A DNA stretch of 64,000 nt from Alloactinosynnema sp. L-07 (GTDB taxonomy: Bacteria > Actinomycetota > Actinomycetes > Mycobacteriales > Pseudonocardiaceae): contig NZ_LN850107.1 in the NCBI RefSeq assembly GCF_900070365.1, positions 5,332,001 to 5,396,000 on the forward strand, given 5' to 3'. The translations under genes and the position numbers were made by a program. Below the pieces are notes generated by a model. The model saw only the letters and a program-made list of their open reading frames with translations, was not told where the DNA came from and ran no database searches. Below are positions 33,557-43,100 of this stretch, one piece after another (position 1 is the first letter of the stretch; each line of letters starts with the position of its first letter).

Positions 33557-35089
33557 TTAACGCCGCGCGCGCTTGGTCTTGCGCGGCGGCGGAAGCGCGC
33601 CTTCGGCACGAAGCCTGGCCGCGTGCTCGGCCAAGGCGTCGACCAGCGCGGGCACGGTCGCGTTCTCCGGCTGGACATCGACCCGGAGGCCGAACTCGCG
33701 GGCTGTCTCGGCGGTCTTGGGGCCGATGCAGGCCACCAGGGTCCGGGTGTGCGGCTTGCCCGCGATGCCGACCAGGTTCCGCACGGTCGACGACGAGGTG
33801 AAGCACACCGCGTCGAAGCCGCCGGTCTTGATCATCTCGCGGGTGTCGGCGGGCGGCGGGGCCGCCCGAACGGTGCGGTACGCCGTCACGTCGTCGATCT
33901 CCCAGCCGCGGTCGCGCAGACCGGCGGCGAGGGTCTCGGTGGCGATGTCGGCGCGCGGCAGCAGCACCCGCTCGACTGGGTCGAGGATGTCGTCGTACGG
34001 CGGGAAGTCGGCCAGCAGGCCCTCGCTGGACTGCTCGCCGGACGGGACCAGCTCTGGGTTGATGCCGAACGAGCGCACCTTCTCCGCGGTCGACTCGCCG
34101 ACACAGGCGATCTTCACGCCGGAGAACGCGCGGGCGTCGAGGCCGAACTCGGCGAACTTCTCCCAGACCGCGCGCACGGCGTTGGTCGAGGTGAAGATCA
34201 CCCACTGGTAGCGGCCGTCGACCAGGCCCTTGACCGAGCGCTCCATCTGCGCCGGGCTGCGCGGCGGCTCCACGGAGATCGTCGGCACCTCAGACGGGAT
34301 CGCGCCGTGCATGTGCAGGCGGTCGCTCATCTCACCGGCCTGGTCCTTGGTGCGCGGCACCAGGACCCGCCAGCCGTAGAGCGCCCGCGACTCCCACCAC
34401 GACAGCTTGGAGCGCGCCGCGACGGCGGCGCCCACGGTCACCACCAGGTGGCCGGACACCTCGCCCGCATCGGCGGCCAGCGTGGCCAGGGTGGTGTCGA
34501 TGGTGCGCTGGCTGGAGCCGGTGCCGTCGGCGGTCACCGCGACCGGGGTCTGCGGGGCCAGGCCGTGCTCGACCAGCGCGGAGGCCGCCTCAGCGAGGTG
34601 GCTCGACGTCGCGTGCAGCACGATCGGGCCGGGCACGCCCGCCAGACCCGCCCAGTCGATGTCGCCGCGCACGTCGACCTCGGTGTGCGTGGAGCCGAGC
34701 GCGATGCCCGCGTACGCCGGGACGGCGGTGGCGGCGGAGACTCCGGGAACCACGTCGAACACCGCGGTGGTCCGTGCCACGGCCTGCGCCTCGGCGACGA
34801 CCGCGGAGTGCGTCAGCGGGTCGCCCGCGACCAGTCTGACCACGACGCGACCGGCTTTCGCCTCGGTCACCAGGTCCTTGGCCACGTCGGCGGGCTCGCC
34901 GACGGCCGGGCGAACCTCGGCGTCCTCGGCGGCGAACGCCAGCACGCCGGACGGGACGTCCGGGTCGGTCACCACGAGCTCAGCGCGCTCGATCAGCTCT
35001 TTCGCCCGCACGGTGAGCAGGCCGGCGTCGCCGGGTCCGGATCCCACGAACGCGACGCGGCCGGGGGACTTTCGTGCACGGGTGGTCAT
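33557..35089 (-). CDS. hemD: Fused uroporphyrinogen-III C-methyltransferase / uroporphyrinogen-III synthase
   Basis: This 510-residue fusion has an N-terminal SAM-dependent methyltransferase half (about 10-240: VAFVGSGPGDAGLLTVRA, VRLVAGDPLTHS, VPGVSAATAVPAYAGI) and a C-terminal HemD half (about 250-500: WRVLVPRTKDQAGEMSDRL, FTSTNAVRAVWEKF, CFTSSSTVRNLVG). HemD closes the tetrapyrrole ring. The methyl-transferase half can direct uroporphyrinogen III to siroheme/cobalamin, although some key loops look degenerate. Such fusions are usual in actinobacteria. Confidence 0.95.
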   Translation of the reverse strand: MTTRARKSPGRVAFVGSGPGDAGLLTVRAKELIERAELVVTDPDVPSGVLAFAAEDAEVRPAVGEPADVAKDLVTEAKAGRVVVRLVAGDPLTHSAVVAEAQAVARTTAVFDVVPGVSAATAVPAYAGIALGSTHTEVDVRGDIDWAGLAGVPGPIVLHATSSHLAEAASALVEHGLAPQTPVAVTADGTGSSQRTIDTTLATLAADAGEVSGHLVVTVGAAVAARSKLSWWESRALYGWRVLVPRTKDQAGEMSDRLHMHGAIPSEVPTISVEPPRSPAQMERSVKGLVDGRYQWVIFTSTNAVRAVWEKFAEFGLDARAFSGVKIACVGESTAEKVRSFGINPELVPSGEQSSEGLLADFPPYDDILDPVERVLLPRADIATETLAAGLRDRGWEIDDVTAYRTVRAAPPPADTREMIKTGGFDAVCFTSSSTVRNLVGIAGKPHTRTLVACIGPKTAETAREFGLRVDVQPENATVPALVDALAEHAARLRAEGALPPPRKTKRARR

Positions 35090-35109
35090 GTCAGGCCACT
35101 TCCCATCAA

Positions 35110-36048
35110 CTACGCCTCGGGACCGGAGAGCACTCCGGCCCCGAGTTCCAGCAGTTCGGCGGCCAGCGCACGACCGAGCTGCTCTCCTGCGGTCAGGTCT
35201 CCGACGGCCGACGCACGGAGGATGTCCCCGTCGGGCGTCGCCGCGACCCCGCGCAGTGACAGGCGGAAGACCACCTTGTCATCAGCGTCGAAGTCCTCGA
35301 CGACATCGGCCAAAGCACCGATCGGCGCGCTGCAGCCCGCTTCGAGCGCGGCCAGCATGGCGCGCTCGGCGGCCGCGGCGGCCCTGGTGTGTTCGTCATC
35401 CACAGTGGACTGAAGAAGGTGTTCCACGTCGACGTCGTCGACCCGGCACTCGATGGCCAGCGCGCCCTGTGCGGGTGCGGGCAGCATCTGGATCGGGTCG
35501 AGTGTCTCGGTGATCTCGTCGGTGCGGCCCAGGCGGGCCAGACCGGCGCGCGCCAGCACGACGGCGTCGAGCTTGCCGTCGGTGACCATCGCGATGCGAG
35601 TGTCCACGTTGCCCCGGATCGGGACGATGTCCCAGCCGAGGCCCAAGGCGTTGAGCTGCGCGGCACGGCGCGGCGAGCCGGTGCCGATGGTCGAGCCGGG
35701 CGGCAGCTCGCCCAGGGTGAGGCCGTCGCGGGCGATCAGCGCGTCGCGCGGGTCCGCCCTGAGCGGGACGGCCGCCATCGACAGCCGCGGGTCGGGCGCG
35801 GTCGGCAGGTCCTTGTAGGAGTGCACGGCCACGTCGATCTCGCCGTTGGCAAGCGCGTCACGCAGCGCGGAGGTGAACACGCCGACGCCGATCTCGGGGA
35901 TCGGGGCCGACGAGCGGTCGCCGGGCGTGGAGACCGTGATGATCTGCACCAACGCCCCGGCCCGCTCCAGCGCGTCGGCGATGGTGCCGGTCTGCGCCAG
36001 GGCGAGGGCGCTGCCGCGCGTGCCGATGCGAATCGTCCGGGGCATCAC
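35110..36048 (-). CDS. hemC: Hydroxymethylbilane synthase (porphobilinogen deaminase)
   Basis: HemC joins four porphobilinogens into hydroxymethylbilane. The 312-residue protein starts [15 protein letters not shown] and shows [28 protein letters not shown] and the cofactor Cys in [12 protein letters not shown] near residue 239. ATG 36048 overlaps the hemA stop by ATGA. Confidence 0.97.
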   Translation of the reverse strand: MMPRTIRIGTRGSALALAQTGTIADALERAGALVQIITVSTPGDRSSAPIPEIGVGVFTSALRDALANGEIDVAVHSYKDLPTAPDPRLSMAAVPLRADPRDALIARDGLTLGELPPGSTIGTGSPRRAAQLNALGLGWDIVPIRGNVDTRIAMVTDGKLDAVVLARAGLARLGRTDEITETLDPIQMLPAPAQGALAIECRVDDVDVEHLLQSTVDDEHTRAAAAAERAMLAALEAGCSAPIGALADVVEDFDADDKVVFRLSLRGVAATPDGDILRASAVGDLTAGEQLGRALAAELLELGAGVLSGPEA

Positions 36049-37358
36049 ATTCCACCGTCCAGGTGATCCAGGGAGCTCACGGCCGCGGGCGTCTGCGGGT
36101 CGAGCGCGAACAGCTCGCGCAGCGCTTCGGCGTAGCCGGAGCCCTCGGGTCCGGAGGCGAGTTCCTTCACCCGGACCGTGGGCGTGTGCAGGAGTTTGTC
36201 GACGACGCGGCGGACCGTGCGGGCCAGCTCGTCGCGGACCGGGGCGTCGAGGTCGGGCAGCCGCGCGTCCAGGCGCAGCAGCTCGGCGTCGACGACCTCG
36301 GCGGCGCGCTTGCGCAGGGCGGTCACCGTGGGGGTGACGCCCGCGGAGCGCTGGGCGGCCAGGTAGGCGCGGACTTCCTCGGCGACGATCTCGGCCGCGC
36401 GGCGGGTGTCGATGCCGCTGGGCGCCTCGGCGAGCCTGCGCTGCAGGCTGTCGAGGTCGACCACGCGCACGCCCGCGACATCGGCGACACCGTCAGCGAC
36501 GTCGCGCGGGAGACCGAGGTCGCAGATCACCAGCGGCCGGTCGGCGGGCCGGGCGACCACCGCGTCGATGGGGATGACCGCGCCGACCGCGCCCGTGCAG
36601 GCCACGACGATGTCGGCGGCGGAGATCCGGTCGTGCAGGTCGTTGAGGCCGACCGAGCTGGCGGGGACGCCCTGCTCGGTGAGGGACGCGGCCAGGCGCG
36701 CGCCGTTGGCCTCGGTTCGGTTGGCGATGACGACCTCGCCGATGCCCGCCCGACGCAGCGCCGCGGCGGCCAGCCCGCCCATGGATCCCGCGCCGACGAT
36801 CAGCGCGGAGCGACCGGCGAGCCCGTCGAGGACGTGCTCGGCGTCGGCCAGCGCCTCGGTGACCACCGAGCCGCCCGCCTGGTCGAGGCCGGTGTCGGTG
36901 TGCACCCGCTTGCCGATGCGCAGCGCCTGCTGGACCAGCTCGTGCAGGGTCCGGCCGACGGTGCCCAGCTCGCGGGCGACGTTGTAGGACGCGCGGACCT
37001 GGCCGAGGATCTGTGGTTCGCCGACGACCATCGAGTCGAGCCCGGCGGCCACGGTGAACAGGTGCTGCGCGGCGGCCGCGGCGTAGTGCACGTAGAGGTG
37101 GTCGTGCAGGTCGGCGACCGGGTGGCCCGAGTGCCGGGCCAGCACGCCGACGACGTCGGTCAGTCCGGCGTGGAACGCCTCGACGACGGCGTAGACCTCG
37201 ACCCGGTTGCAGGTGGAGACCAGCAGCGCCTCGGAGACGTTCGGACAGGCAAGGAGCTCGTCGAGCACCTTGGGCACGTCGACGGCGGCGACGGTCACCT
37301 GCTCAAGAACCCGCAGGTCAGCGGTGTGGTGCGACATGCCGATCGCCAAAATACTCAC
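36045..37358 (-). CDS. hemA: Glutamyl-tRNA reductase
   Basis: HemA reduces glutamyl-tRNA to glutamate-1-semialdehyde and starts tetrapyrrole synthesis. The 437-residue protein starts at GTG 37358, overlapping the rex stop by GTGA. The catalytic Cys50 is in STCNRVEVY. The NADPH domain has [16 protein letters not shown] near 180. The dimerisation helices follow from residue 300. Coupling to rex links heme synthesis to redox state. Confidence 0.97.
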   Translation of the reverse strand: MSILAIGMSHHTADLRVLEQVTVAAVDVPKVLDELLACPNVSEALLVSTCNRVEVYAVVEAFHAGLTDVVGVLARHSGHPVADLHDHLYVHYAAAAAQHLFTVAAGLDSMVVGEPQILGQVRASYNVARELGTVGRTLHELVQQALRIGKRVHTDTGLDQAGGSVVTEALADAEHVLDGLAGRSALIVGAGSMGGLAAAALRRAGIGEVVIANRTEANGARLAASLTEQGVPASSVGLNDLHDRISAADIVVACTGAVGAVIPIDAVVARPADRPLVICDLGLPRDVADGVADVAGVRVVDLDSLQRRLAEAPSGIDTRRAAEIVAEEVRAYLAAQRSAGVTPTVTALRKRAAEVVDAELLRLDARLPDLDAPVRDELARTVRRVVDKLLHTPTVRVKELASGPEGSGYAEALRELFALDPQTPAAVSSLDHLDGGM

Positions 37359-38155
37359 GACACGATCACCCCGTTCACCTGTCCGTTGAGCGACTCGATG
37401 GCCGCGGCGTTGTCCGCCCGGCGAGCCACGTGGAAGGAGAGCACCTGCAGCTCGACCGCGAGGTCGACCTTGCGGACCTCGACATGGTCGGGGACCTGCA
37501 GCACGACGGGGGCGAAGTTCAGGATGCACTGAACACCCGCTTCGACCAAACGGTCGCAGACCGCCTGGGCCGCGGGCGGGGGTGTCGCGATGACCCCGAT
37601 GGACACCTCGCGCTCGGCGCAGATGGTCGGGATGTCGTCGATGTGCTCCACCGGCAGCCCGCCGACGGGCACGCCGATGAGGTCGGGGTCGACGTCGAAC
37701 AATGCGGTCACGGGGAAACCTCGTCCGGGGAACCCGCCATAGTTGGCGAGGGCATGTCCGAGGTTACCGATTCCGACGACCGCGACGCTCTGTTTCCTGG
37801 TCAGGCCCAGGATCCGCTCGATCTCCTCGATAAGGACGGCCACCTCGTACCCGACGCCGCGGGTGCCGTAGGAGCCGATGTAGGAGAGGTCCTTGCGCAG
37901 CTTCGCCGAGTTGACCCCGGCGGCGGCGGACAGTTCCTCGCTGGAGACCGAGCCCACGCCGCCGTCCTGCATGCCGGAGAGCACGCGCAGGTAGACCGCC
38001 AGCCGCGCGACCGCCGCCTCAGGGATGGCCCGCGCCCGCTCCCGCGCGGCGGGCACTTCGGCCACGACACGCGGGATGGGGGTGGTGAGCTCGGCGGCTG
38101 TCGGGGCGGGCGGGGTGTCGCCGACCCCGTTCCGCTGGCCTCGCTGTGCCGCCAC
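37355..38155 (-). CDS. rex: Redox-sensing transcriptional repressor Rex
   Basis: Rex senses NADH/NAD+ and represses respiratory and heme genes. The 266-residue protein starts at GTG 38155 behind GAGGAG. A disordered N-terminal 35 residues precedes the winged helix ([39 protein letters not shown]). The Rossmann domain follows ([19 protein letters not shown]). A Rex-type operator lies 51 bp upstream. The rex-hemACDB order matches Streptomyces. Confidence 0.97.
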   Translation of the reverse strand: MAAQRGQRNGVGDTPPAPTAAELTTPIPRVVAEVPAARERARAIPEAAVARLAVYLRVLSGMQDGGVGSVSSEELSAAAGVNSAKLRKDLSYIGSYGTRGVGYEVAVLIEEIERILGLTRKQSVAVVGIGNLGHALANYGGFPGRGFPVTALFDVDPDLIGVPVGGLPVEHIDDIPTICAEREVSIGVIATPPPAAQAVCDRLVEAGVQCILNFAPVVLQVPDHVEVRKVDLAVELQVLSFHVARRADNAAAIESLNGQVNGVIVS

Positions 38156-38205
38156 GCTGGTACTCCTCGACAGATTTCGTCTCCGGGATGTGAACACGGT
38201 ACCGC

Positions 38206-38223
38206 TTGTGAACGCGTGCACAA
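38206..38223. promoter_or_regulatory. Rex operator (ROP site)
   Basis: TTGTGAACGCGTGCACAA is an 18-bp near-perfect palindrome matching the TTGTGAA-N-TTCACAA type with 16 of 18 symmetric positions. It lies 51 bp upstream of rex, so autoregulation is likely. Confidence 0.8.
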
Positions 38224-38292
38224 AGTCGCTGGCCAGGCACTTGACGTACCCCACACTTCGACCCGCGCGCGGTGGGCGGTCGCAGCCTTGAG

Positions 38293-38645
38293 TCATGCCC
38301 CAACAGTCGCCCCACATCGGGGCCGACTCATCTCCTGGCATGCGGTTGGCGAGTCGGGCCGCCTCGCCACTTCGGTTGTCGCCCCTCGGAGGGCTGTGAT
38401 GTTGTTCGCCACGAGTTGCGCGTTCGCGCTCAAGCCCTTGACCACTGAGTCGTCTGTCTGCGCGAGTTCGGCGAGTGCGATCTGCTGCGCCGACACCCGC
38501 AGTCCTTCGATCTTCGATGACGCGATCGCCTCCGACCGCAGCAGGAACCTGGCCAGTCCCTCGTGACTCGCCGACACCGGGTTCGAGGACAGATCGCGAA
38601 CACGCACTTCGACAGCGTTAGCGCTCCATCAAAGGTTAACGGCAT
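38293..38645 (-). pseudogene. Truncated Fic-family gene remnant (Fic_N region only)
   Basis: The frame 38607-38293 encodes SHEGLARFLLRSEAIASSKIEG split by normal residues, a clear Fic N-terminal motif. The central HPFxxGNGR catalytic domain and C-terminus are absent. ATG 38645 begins in another frame, so a frameshift near 38610 and a 3' deletion are likely. Intact Fic proteins have about 350 residues. GC content is lower than in neighbouring genes. Confidence 0.6.
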
Positions 38646-38663
38646 ATCCTTTAATGGAGCGCT
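38620..38663. repeat. 16-bp inverted repeat at the 5' end of the Fic remnant
   Basis: AGCGCTCCATCAAAGG (38620-38635) and CCTTTAATGGAGCGCT (38648-38663) pair with one mismatch around 12 AT-rich bases. It straddles the start of the broken gene and could be its former operator, or the terminator of the divergent side. Confidence 0.55.
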
Positions 38664-38680
38664 CGCGCATGCAAGGTTTG

Positions 38681-40204
38681 TCAGGCCACGGTGAACTGGG
38701 TCGAGTGCCAGCCCGTCGCACCGTCGGGGATCGGGGGGACGCGCTTGTCGGTCTGGGTCTCACCGCGGCGGTTGGTGGCGCGGACCTCGGCGCGGTGGCC
38801 GCCGGAAGGCAGGTCCATCTCGACCTTCCACATCCGCCAGGTCTGGTCGTTGACCTCGGTCGCCAACGTGGCCGTACGCCATTCGCCGCCGTCGACGCGG
38901 ACCTCGACCTTGTCGATGCCGACGTTCTGGGCCCAGGCGATCCCGGCGATGGTCACCTTCCCGGCGGGCACGGTGGCGAAGCCCGCGGGTGCGTCGATGC
39001 GGGACTGGACCTTGATCGGCGCCTCGCTGGCCCAGCCGCGGTCCTCCCAGTAGAAGGTCTTCTCACCCTTCCTGATGACCTCCATGTCGGTGACCCATTT
39101 GGTCGCCGAGACGTAGCCGTAGAGACCGGGGACGACGACGCGGGCCGGGAAGCCGTGCTCGACCGGCAGGGGCTCTCCGTTCATGCCGATCGCCAACAGC
39201 GCGCCGCGCTTCGGGTCGCGCAGGTCCGCCAGTGGGGTGGCGCAGGTCCAGCCGTCGATGCTGGTGGAGAACAGTTGGTCGGCGCCGGGGCGGATGCCCG
39301 CCTCGTCGAGCAGGTCGCGCATCGGCACGCCGATGAAGGTGGCGGTGGAGATGTACGGGCCGCCGACCTCGTTGGACACGCAGGTCATGGTGATGGTCTT
39401 CTCGACCAGCGGCCGGTTTCGGATGTCGCCGTAGTCGAAGGTCAGCTCGGTGTCGACCATGCCGTGCAGCCGCAGCCGCCAGTCCTCGGCGCGCACGCGG
39501 GGCACGGTCAGCGCGGTGTCGATCCGGTAGAAGTCGCGGTTGCTGGTGATGAACTTCGGCGTCCCGGCCCCGGCGAAGTCGGCGGTGGCGGGGACCGCGG
39601 GGGCCGGGCTGCTCGGCGTCAGCTTGCCGACCGCGGCGCGGGAGCCCTCGACGTCGACGCGGCCGGACAAGAACTGGCCGAAGCCGCCGAACACCCCGGC
39701 GCCGACCGCCACGCCCGCCGAGGTGATCAGGAAGGACCGGCGCGAGAGTTCGTCGGCCGGGTCGCGCGGGGCCGACGCTAGGCCGTGCAGCCACGTGAAC
39801 ACGCCAACGCCCGCGATCAGGCTGACCACCGGGGCGAGCAGGGCGAGCTGGCCCAGGTCGGGCCGGTTGAACACCGCGACGACGGCCAGCAGCCCGAGCC
39901 CCACCGCGAGCGCCTGGCCCGGCCACGGCTTGCGCCGCGACAGCAGGCCCGCGACGACCGCGACGGCCACCAGCGTCGCCGCCATGCCGCCGAGCAGCAC
40001 GAGCTTGTCGTAGACGCCGAACGTCCGGATGGCGAAGTCCTTGAGCGGGTGCGGCGTCAGATCGATCGCCGAGTTGCCCACGGCGAGGAAAGGTGAGGCG
40101 TTCGGCCCGACGAACCCGGCGACGAGGTGGCCCGCCGCCAACGCCGAAGCCACCGCCAGTACGCCGATCAGCGCCGCTGTCCGCCTGCTCAAGGTGTTGT
40201 CCAC
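38681..40204 (-). CDS. Molybdopterin-dependent sulfite oxidase-family membrane protein
   Basis: This 507-residue protein has four to five N-terminal membrane helices (about 10-155), then a twin-arginine-like SRRSFLITSAGVAVGAGVFGG segment at the last helix. An oxidoreductase molybdopterin domain follows (about 230-395) with the Mo-ligand Cys near 275 in TMTCVSNEVGG. A C-terminal Mo-co dimerisation (Ig-like) domain runs from about 400 to 505. No heme domain is present. The internal RR motif suggests Tat-dependent placement of the catalytic part outside. The physiological substrate is unknown. Confidence 0.88.
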   Translation of the reverse strand: MDNTLSRRTAALIGVLAVASALAAGHLVAGFVGPNASPFLAVGNSAIDLTPHPLKDFAIRTFGVYDKLVLLGGMAATLVAVAVVAGLLSRRKPWPGQALAVGLGLLAVVAVFNRPDLGQLALLAPVVSLIAGVGVFTWLHGLASAPRDPADELSRRSFLITSAGVAVGAGVFGGFGQFLSGRVDVEGSRAAVGKLTPSSPAPAVPATADFAGAGTPKFITSNRDFYRIDTALTVPRVRAEDWRLRLHGMVDTELTFDYGDIRNRPLVEKTITMTCVSNEVGGPYISTATFIGVPMRDLLDEAGIRPGADQLFSTSIDGWTCATPLADLRDPKRGALLAIGMNGEPLPVEHGFPARVVVPGLYGYVSATKWVTDMEVIRKGEKTFYWEDRGWASEAPIKVQSRIDAPAGFATVPAGKVTIAGIAWAQNVGIDKVEVRVDGGEWRTATLATEVNDQTWRMWKVEMDLPSGGHRAEVRATNRRGETQTDKRVPPIPDGATGWHSTQFTVA

Positions 40205-40263
40205 ACCTGCTATTCGAACCTGCGGACCGCGCGGATGGAACGGTTTCGCCTGCTACGGAAGTC

Positions 40264-40497
40264 TTACGTCAGCGCGGCCCGAAGCCGGGCCTCCTCGACC
40301 TTCCAGTACCCGTGCTCGGCACCGTCGACCAGGATCACCGGGACCCGGTCGCCGTACTCGGCGCGCAGTTCCGGGTCGCTGTCGACGTCGGCGGCGTCCC
40401 AGCCGATGCCCAGGTCGGCGCAGATGCGCTCGACGTCGGCCTCGGCCACCTCGCACGCGTGACAGCCCTGCCTGGTCATCACCGTCACCCTGGTCAC
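40264..40497 (-). CDS. Glutaredoxin-like protein (DUF836 family)
   Basis: This 77-residue thioredoxin-fold protein has the active site CHAC at residues 12-15 and the cis-Pro segment RVPVILVDG. It corresponds to the small glutaredoxin next to the heme genes in mycobacteria (rv0508, from memory). GTG 40497 overlaps the stop of the synthetase gene by GTGA. Confidence 0.9.
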   Translation of the reverse strand: MTRVTVMTRQGCHACEVAEADVERICADLGIGWDAADVDSDPELRAEYGDRVPVILVDGAEHGYWKVEEARLRAALT

Positions 40498-42005
40498 GGC
40501 CGAACGGTACCCCGCAGGCTCGCGCGCCGGAGCTTGCCCATGACCGAGTGCGGCAGCGACTCGACGAACTCGACCGTGGCCGGGATCTTGAACCTGGCCA
40601 GCCGCTCCGCGCAGTGCGCGCGCAGGGCGGCGTCGGTCAGCTCGGCGCCTTGGCGCAGGACCACGACGACCTTGACGTGCTCGCCGGTCCGCTCGTCGGG
40701 CATCCCGACCGCCGCCACCTCGGCGACCTCGGCCAGTTCGGCGACCACGGCCTCGACCTCGTGCGGGTAGACGTTGAAGCCGTTGACGATGATCAGGTCG
40801 TTGGCCCGGTCGACCAGGTACAGGTCGCCTTCGTCATCGAAGTAGCCGACGTCGCCGGTGCGAAACCAGCCGTCGGCGTCGGGGCCGTGGTCGCCGTCTG
40901 GCCAGTAGCCGCTGAACAGGTTGGCCCCGCGCGCGGCGACCAGACCGGTGTCGGTGGCCTCATCGGTGAGGTCGGCGGCGAACTCGTCGGGGTCAGTGAG
41001 CGTGGCGACCGGCAGGCCGTCGCTGTCGACCAGCCGCAACTCGACGCCGGGGATCGCGCGGCCGACCGAGCCCGCCTTGACGGTGCCCCCGACCAGCGTC
41101 GAGGTGAGCACGGGGCCGGTCTCGGTCAGGCCGTAGCCCTCGAAGATGGCCAGCCCGGTCTCCTGCCGGAACAGGGCCAGCGTCGCGGCGTCCAGCGGGG
41201 CCGCGCCGGACGTGCACAGCCGGACCGTGGCCAACGCGTCGCCGAGCCGGTCGGCGCCCGCGGCGGCGAAGGCCTGGTACATCGCGGGCACGCCGATGAC
41301 GTTGGTGACCCGGTGCTCGGCACAGGCGTCGAGGGCCCGGTCGACGCCGAACTTGTCCAGCAGGACAGCAGTAGCGCCCGCCGAGGCCACTTGCCACAGG
41401 CCGGACAGGCCGTAGGCGTGGGAGAGGGGCACCGTGAGCAGCACGCGGTCTGCCGCGGTGACCGGCGCTGGTTTCAGCGCGGCGCACTGCTCGACGTTGG
41501 CCAGCAGCGCCCGGTGCGACAGCATCACTCCGCGCGGGGTGCCGCCGGTGCCGGAGGTGGAGGCGAGGACGGCCAAGTCCTCCCCGCCCCAGGTCTGGGC
41601 GGGCGGCGCGACCTCCGGCCCGTCCGGGTCGGGCGTGGCCAGCGCGATGACCTCAGTGGACGCCAGATCGCCGACGGTAAACCTGGCCCCGCTGTGAGCG
41701 AGAACACGTTCGATCTCCCGCGGCGCGGCGTCGAGCCCGACCGGCACCACGACCCCGCCCGCGCGCAGCACGCCGAAGAGGGAGACGACCGCGTCGGCGG
41801 TGTTGGGCAGCCGCAGCGCGACCCGGTCGCCGGGGGCAACCCCGGCCTCGGCGAAAGCCGCCGCACACCGGTCTACCTGCGACTGCACCTGCTGCCAAGT
41901 GAGTGAACGCGCGGCCGAAACGTCGACCAAGGCGAGGTGTCGGGGTACCTTCTCGCAGGCTTGCGACACCAGGTCCGCGACCGTGCCGGTCTGCGTTCTG
42001 GTCAT
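40494..42005 (-). CDS. AMP-dependent acyl-CoA synthetase/ligase
   Basis: This 503-residue ANL enzyme activates a carboxylate to its acyl-adenylate and probably transfers it to CoA. Motifs: P-loop STSGTGGTPRGVMLSH near 145-160; EGYGLTETGP near 290; GWFRTGDVGYFDDEGDLYLVDR over the hinge region; the catalytic Lys in GKLRRASL near the C-terminus. Substrate not predictable; a fatty or aromatic acid is likely. It is divergent from the sigma-factor gene. Confidence 0.9.
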   Translation of the reverse strand: MTRTQTGTVADLVSQACEKVPRHLALVDVSAARSLTWQQVQSQVDRCAAAFAEAGVAPGDRVALRLPNTADAVVSLFGVLRAGGVVVPVGLDAAPREIERVLAHSGARFTVGDLASTEVIALATPDPDGPEVAPPAQTWGGEDLAVLASTSGTGGTPRGVMLSHRALLANVEQCAALKPAPVTAADRVLLTVPLSHAYGLSGLWQVASAGATAVLLDKFGVDRALDACAEHRVTNVIGVPAMYQAFAAAGADRLGDALATVRLCTSGAAPLDAATLALFRQETGLAIFEGYGLTETGPVLTSTLVGGTVKAGSVGRAIPGVELRLVDSDGLPVATLTDPDEFAADLTDEATDTGLVAARGANLFSGYWPDGDHGPDADGWFRTGDVGYFDDEGDLYLVDRANDLIIVNGFNVYPHEVEAVVAELAEVAEVAAVGMPDERTGEHVKVVVVLRQGAELTDAALRAHCAERLARFKIPATVEFVESLPHSVMGKLRRASLRGTVRP

Positions 42006-42204
42006 GTTTTCGACCTCATCTCGCGGGGAACCAAGGGATAAATCACAGGGAAACGCAGTGTGGCACGGATCACCAACGTCACGGTTAACTACCCACTACG
42101 TCTCATCCTTGGACTTTCAGCCAATACCTACTAGAAAGTAACAACGACTTAGCGGTTCCTGACTGTTCGGCGATCTACCGTGATGAGGAGTGTGCGGCTG
42201 CTTG

Positions 42205-42936
42205 ATGACCCGTCCGACGCGACCGAGCCGGGCCCCGGCCGTGCCAGAAGCCCGTCCCGCAGGGGACCGGGCAGGTTCGCGACGTGCGGAGACTCCGGAC
42301 AGCGCACCGACGGAAGCCGAACCGATGGCCGAGCCTGACCCGACACCCGACGCGACCGCCGAACCGGCCGAGGCCGACCTCGACGCGGCCCACGCCGTCG
42401 CCTGGGACCTGGTGCGCGCCGCGCAGGCGGGCGACACGCACGCGTTCGGCCAGCTCTACGACCGGTATGTCGACATGGTCTTCCGGTACGTGCTGTTCCG
42501 CGTCGGCGACCGCGAACTGGCCGAGGACGTCACCAGCGAGACCTTCCTGCGCGCGCTGCGCCGCATCACCTCGGTGAGCTACCAGGGCCGCGACGTCGGC
42601 GCGTGGTTCGTCACCATCGCCCGCAACCTGGTGCTCGACCACGTCAAGTCGAGCCGGTTCCGCCTGGAGGTGACCACCCCGGAGATCCGCGACTCCGAAC
42701 GGGTGGAAGCCGGGCCGGAACAGCAGGTGATGTCGAAGGTGACCCGCGACGCGCTGCTCACCTGCGTCGACCAACTGGGTGACGACCAGCGGGAATGCAT
42801 CGTGCTGCGGTTCCTGCAGGGCATGTCGGTCGCCGAGACCGCGGTCATCATGAACCGCAACGAGGGTGCGGTGAAGGCGCTGCAGCACCGCGCTGTGCGT
42901 AGGCTCGCGCAGTTGTTGCCTAGCGAGATCAGGTGA
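42205..42936 (+). CDS. ECF RNA polymerase sigma factor, BldN-like
   Basis: This is a sigma factor of about 243 residues with sigma2 (FGQLYDRYVDMVFRYVLF, AEDVTSETFLRALRRI) and sigma4 (CIVLRFLQGMSVAETAVIMN, GAVKALQHRAVRRL). The N-terminus before residue 70 is a disordered Pro/Ala tail, as in BldN. Location beside rex-hemACDB and a DUF5667/RsbN-like gene matches the bldN-rsbN locus of Streptomyces, from memory. The start is uncertain: GTG 42190 has GAGGAG immediately before it, ATG 42205 is 14 nt from it, and ATG 42326 would remove the tail. BldN controls chaplin and rodlin genes in Streptomyces; the regulon here is unknown. Confidence 0.82.
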   Translation: MTRPTRPSRAPAVPEARPAGDRAGSRRAETPDSAPTEAEPMAEPDPTPDATAEPAEADLDAAHAVAWDLVRAAQAGDTHAFGQLYDRYVDMVFRYVLFRVGDRELAEDVTSETFLRALRRITSVSYQGRDVGAWFVTIARNLVLDHVKSSRFRLEVTTPEIRDSERVEAGPEQQVMSKVTRDALLTCVDQLGDDQRECIVLRFLQGMSVAETAVIMNRNEGAVKALQHRAVRRLAQLLPSEIR

Positions 42937-43100
42937 GAGGTTTCACTCGCGAGAGTGGACCTGCTCAACCGGACGGCTGGGCCGTAACCCCGGGCCCGAC
43001 AAGTCGTTTCACACAACAGGATCAAGAAGCGGGTTTCCCGGGCGGGACAATCCACGGATAGCCGGGCCAACAAGGCCGCCCAAGCACGAGTCGGAGTCGG

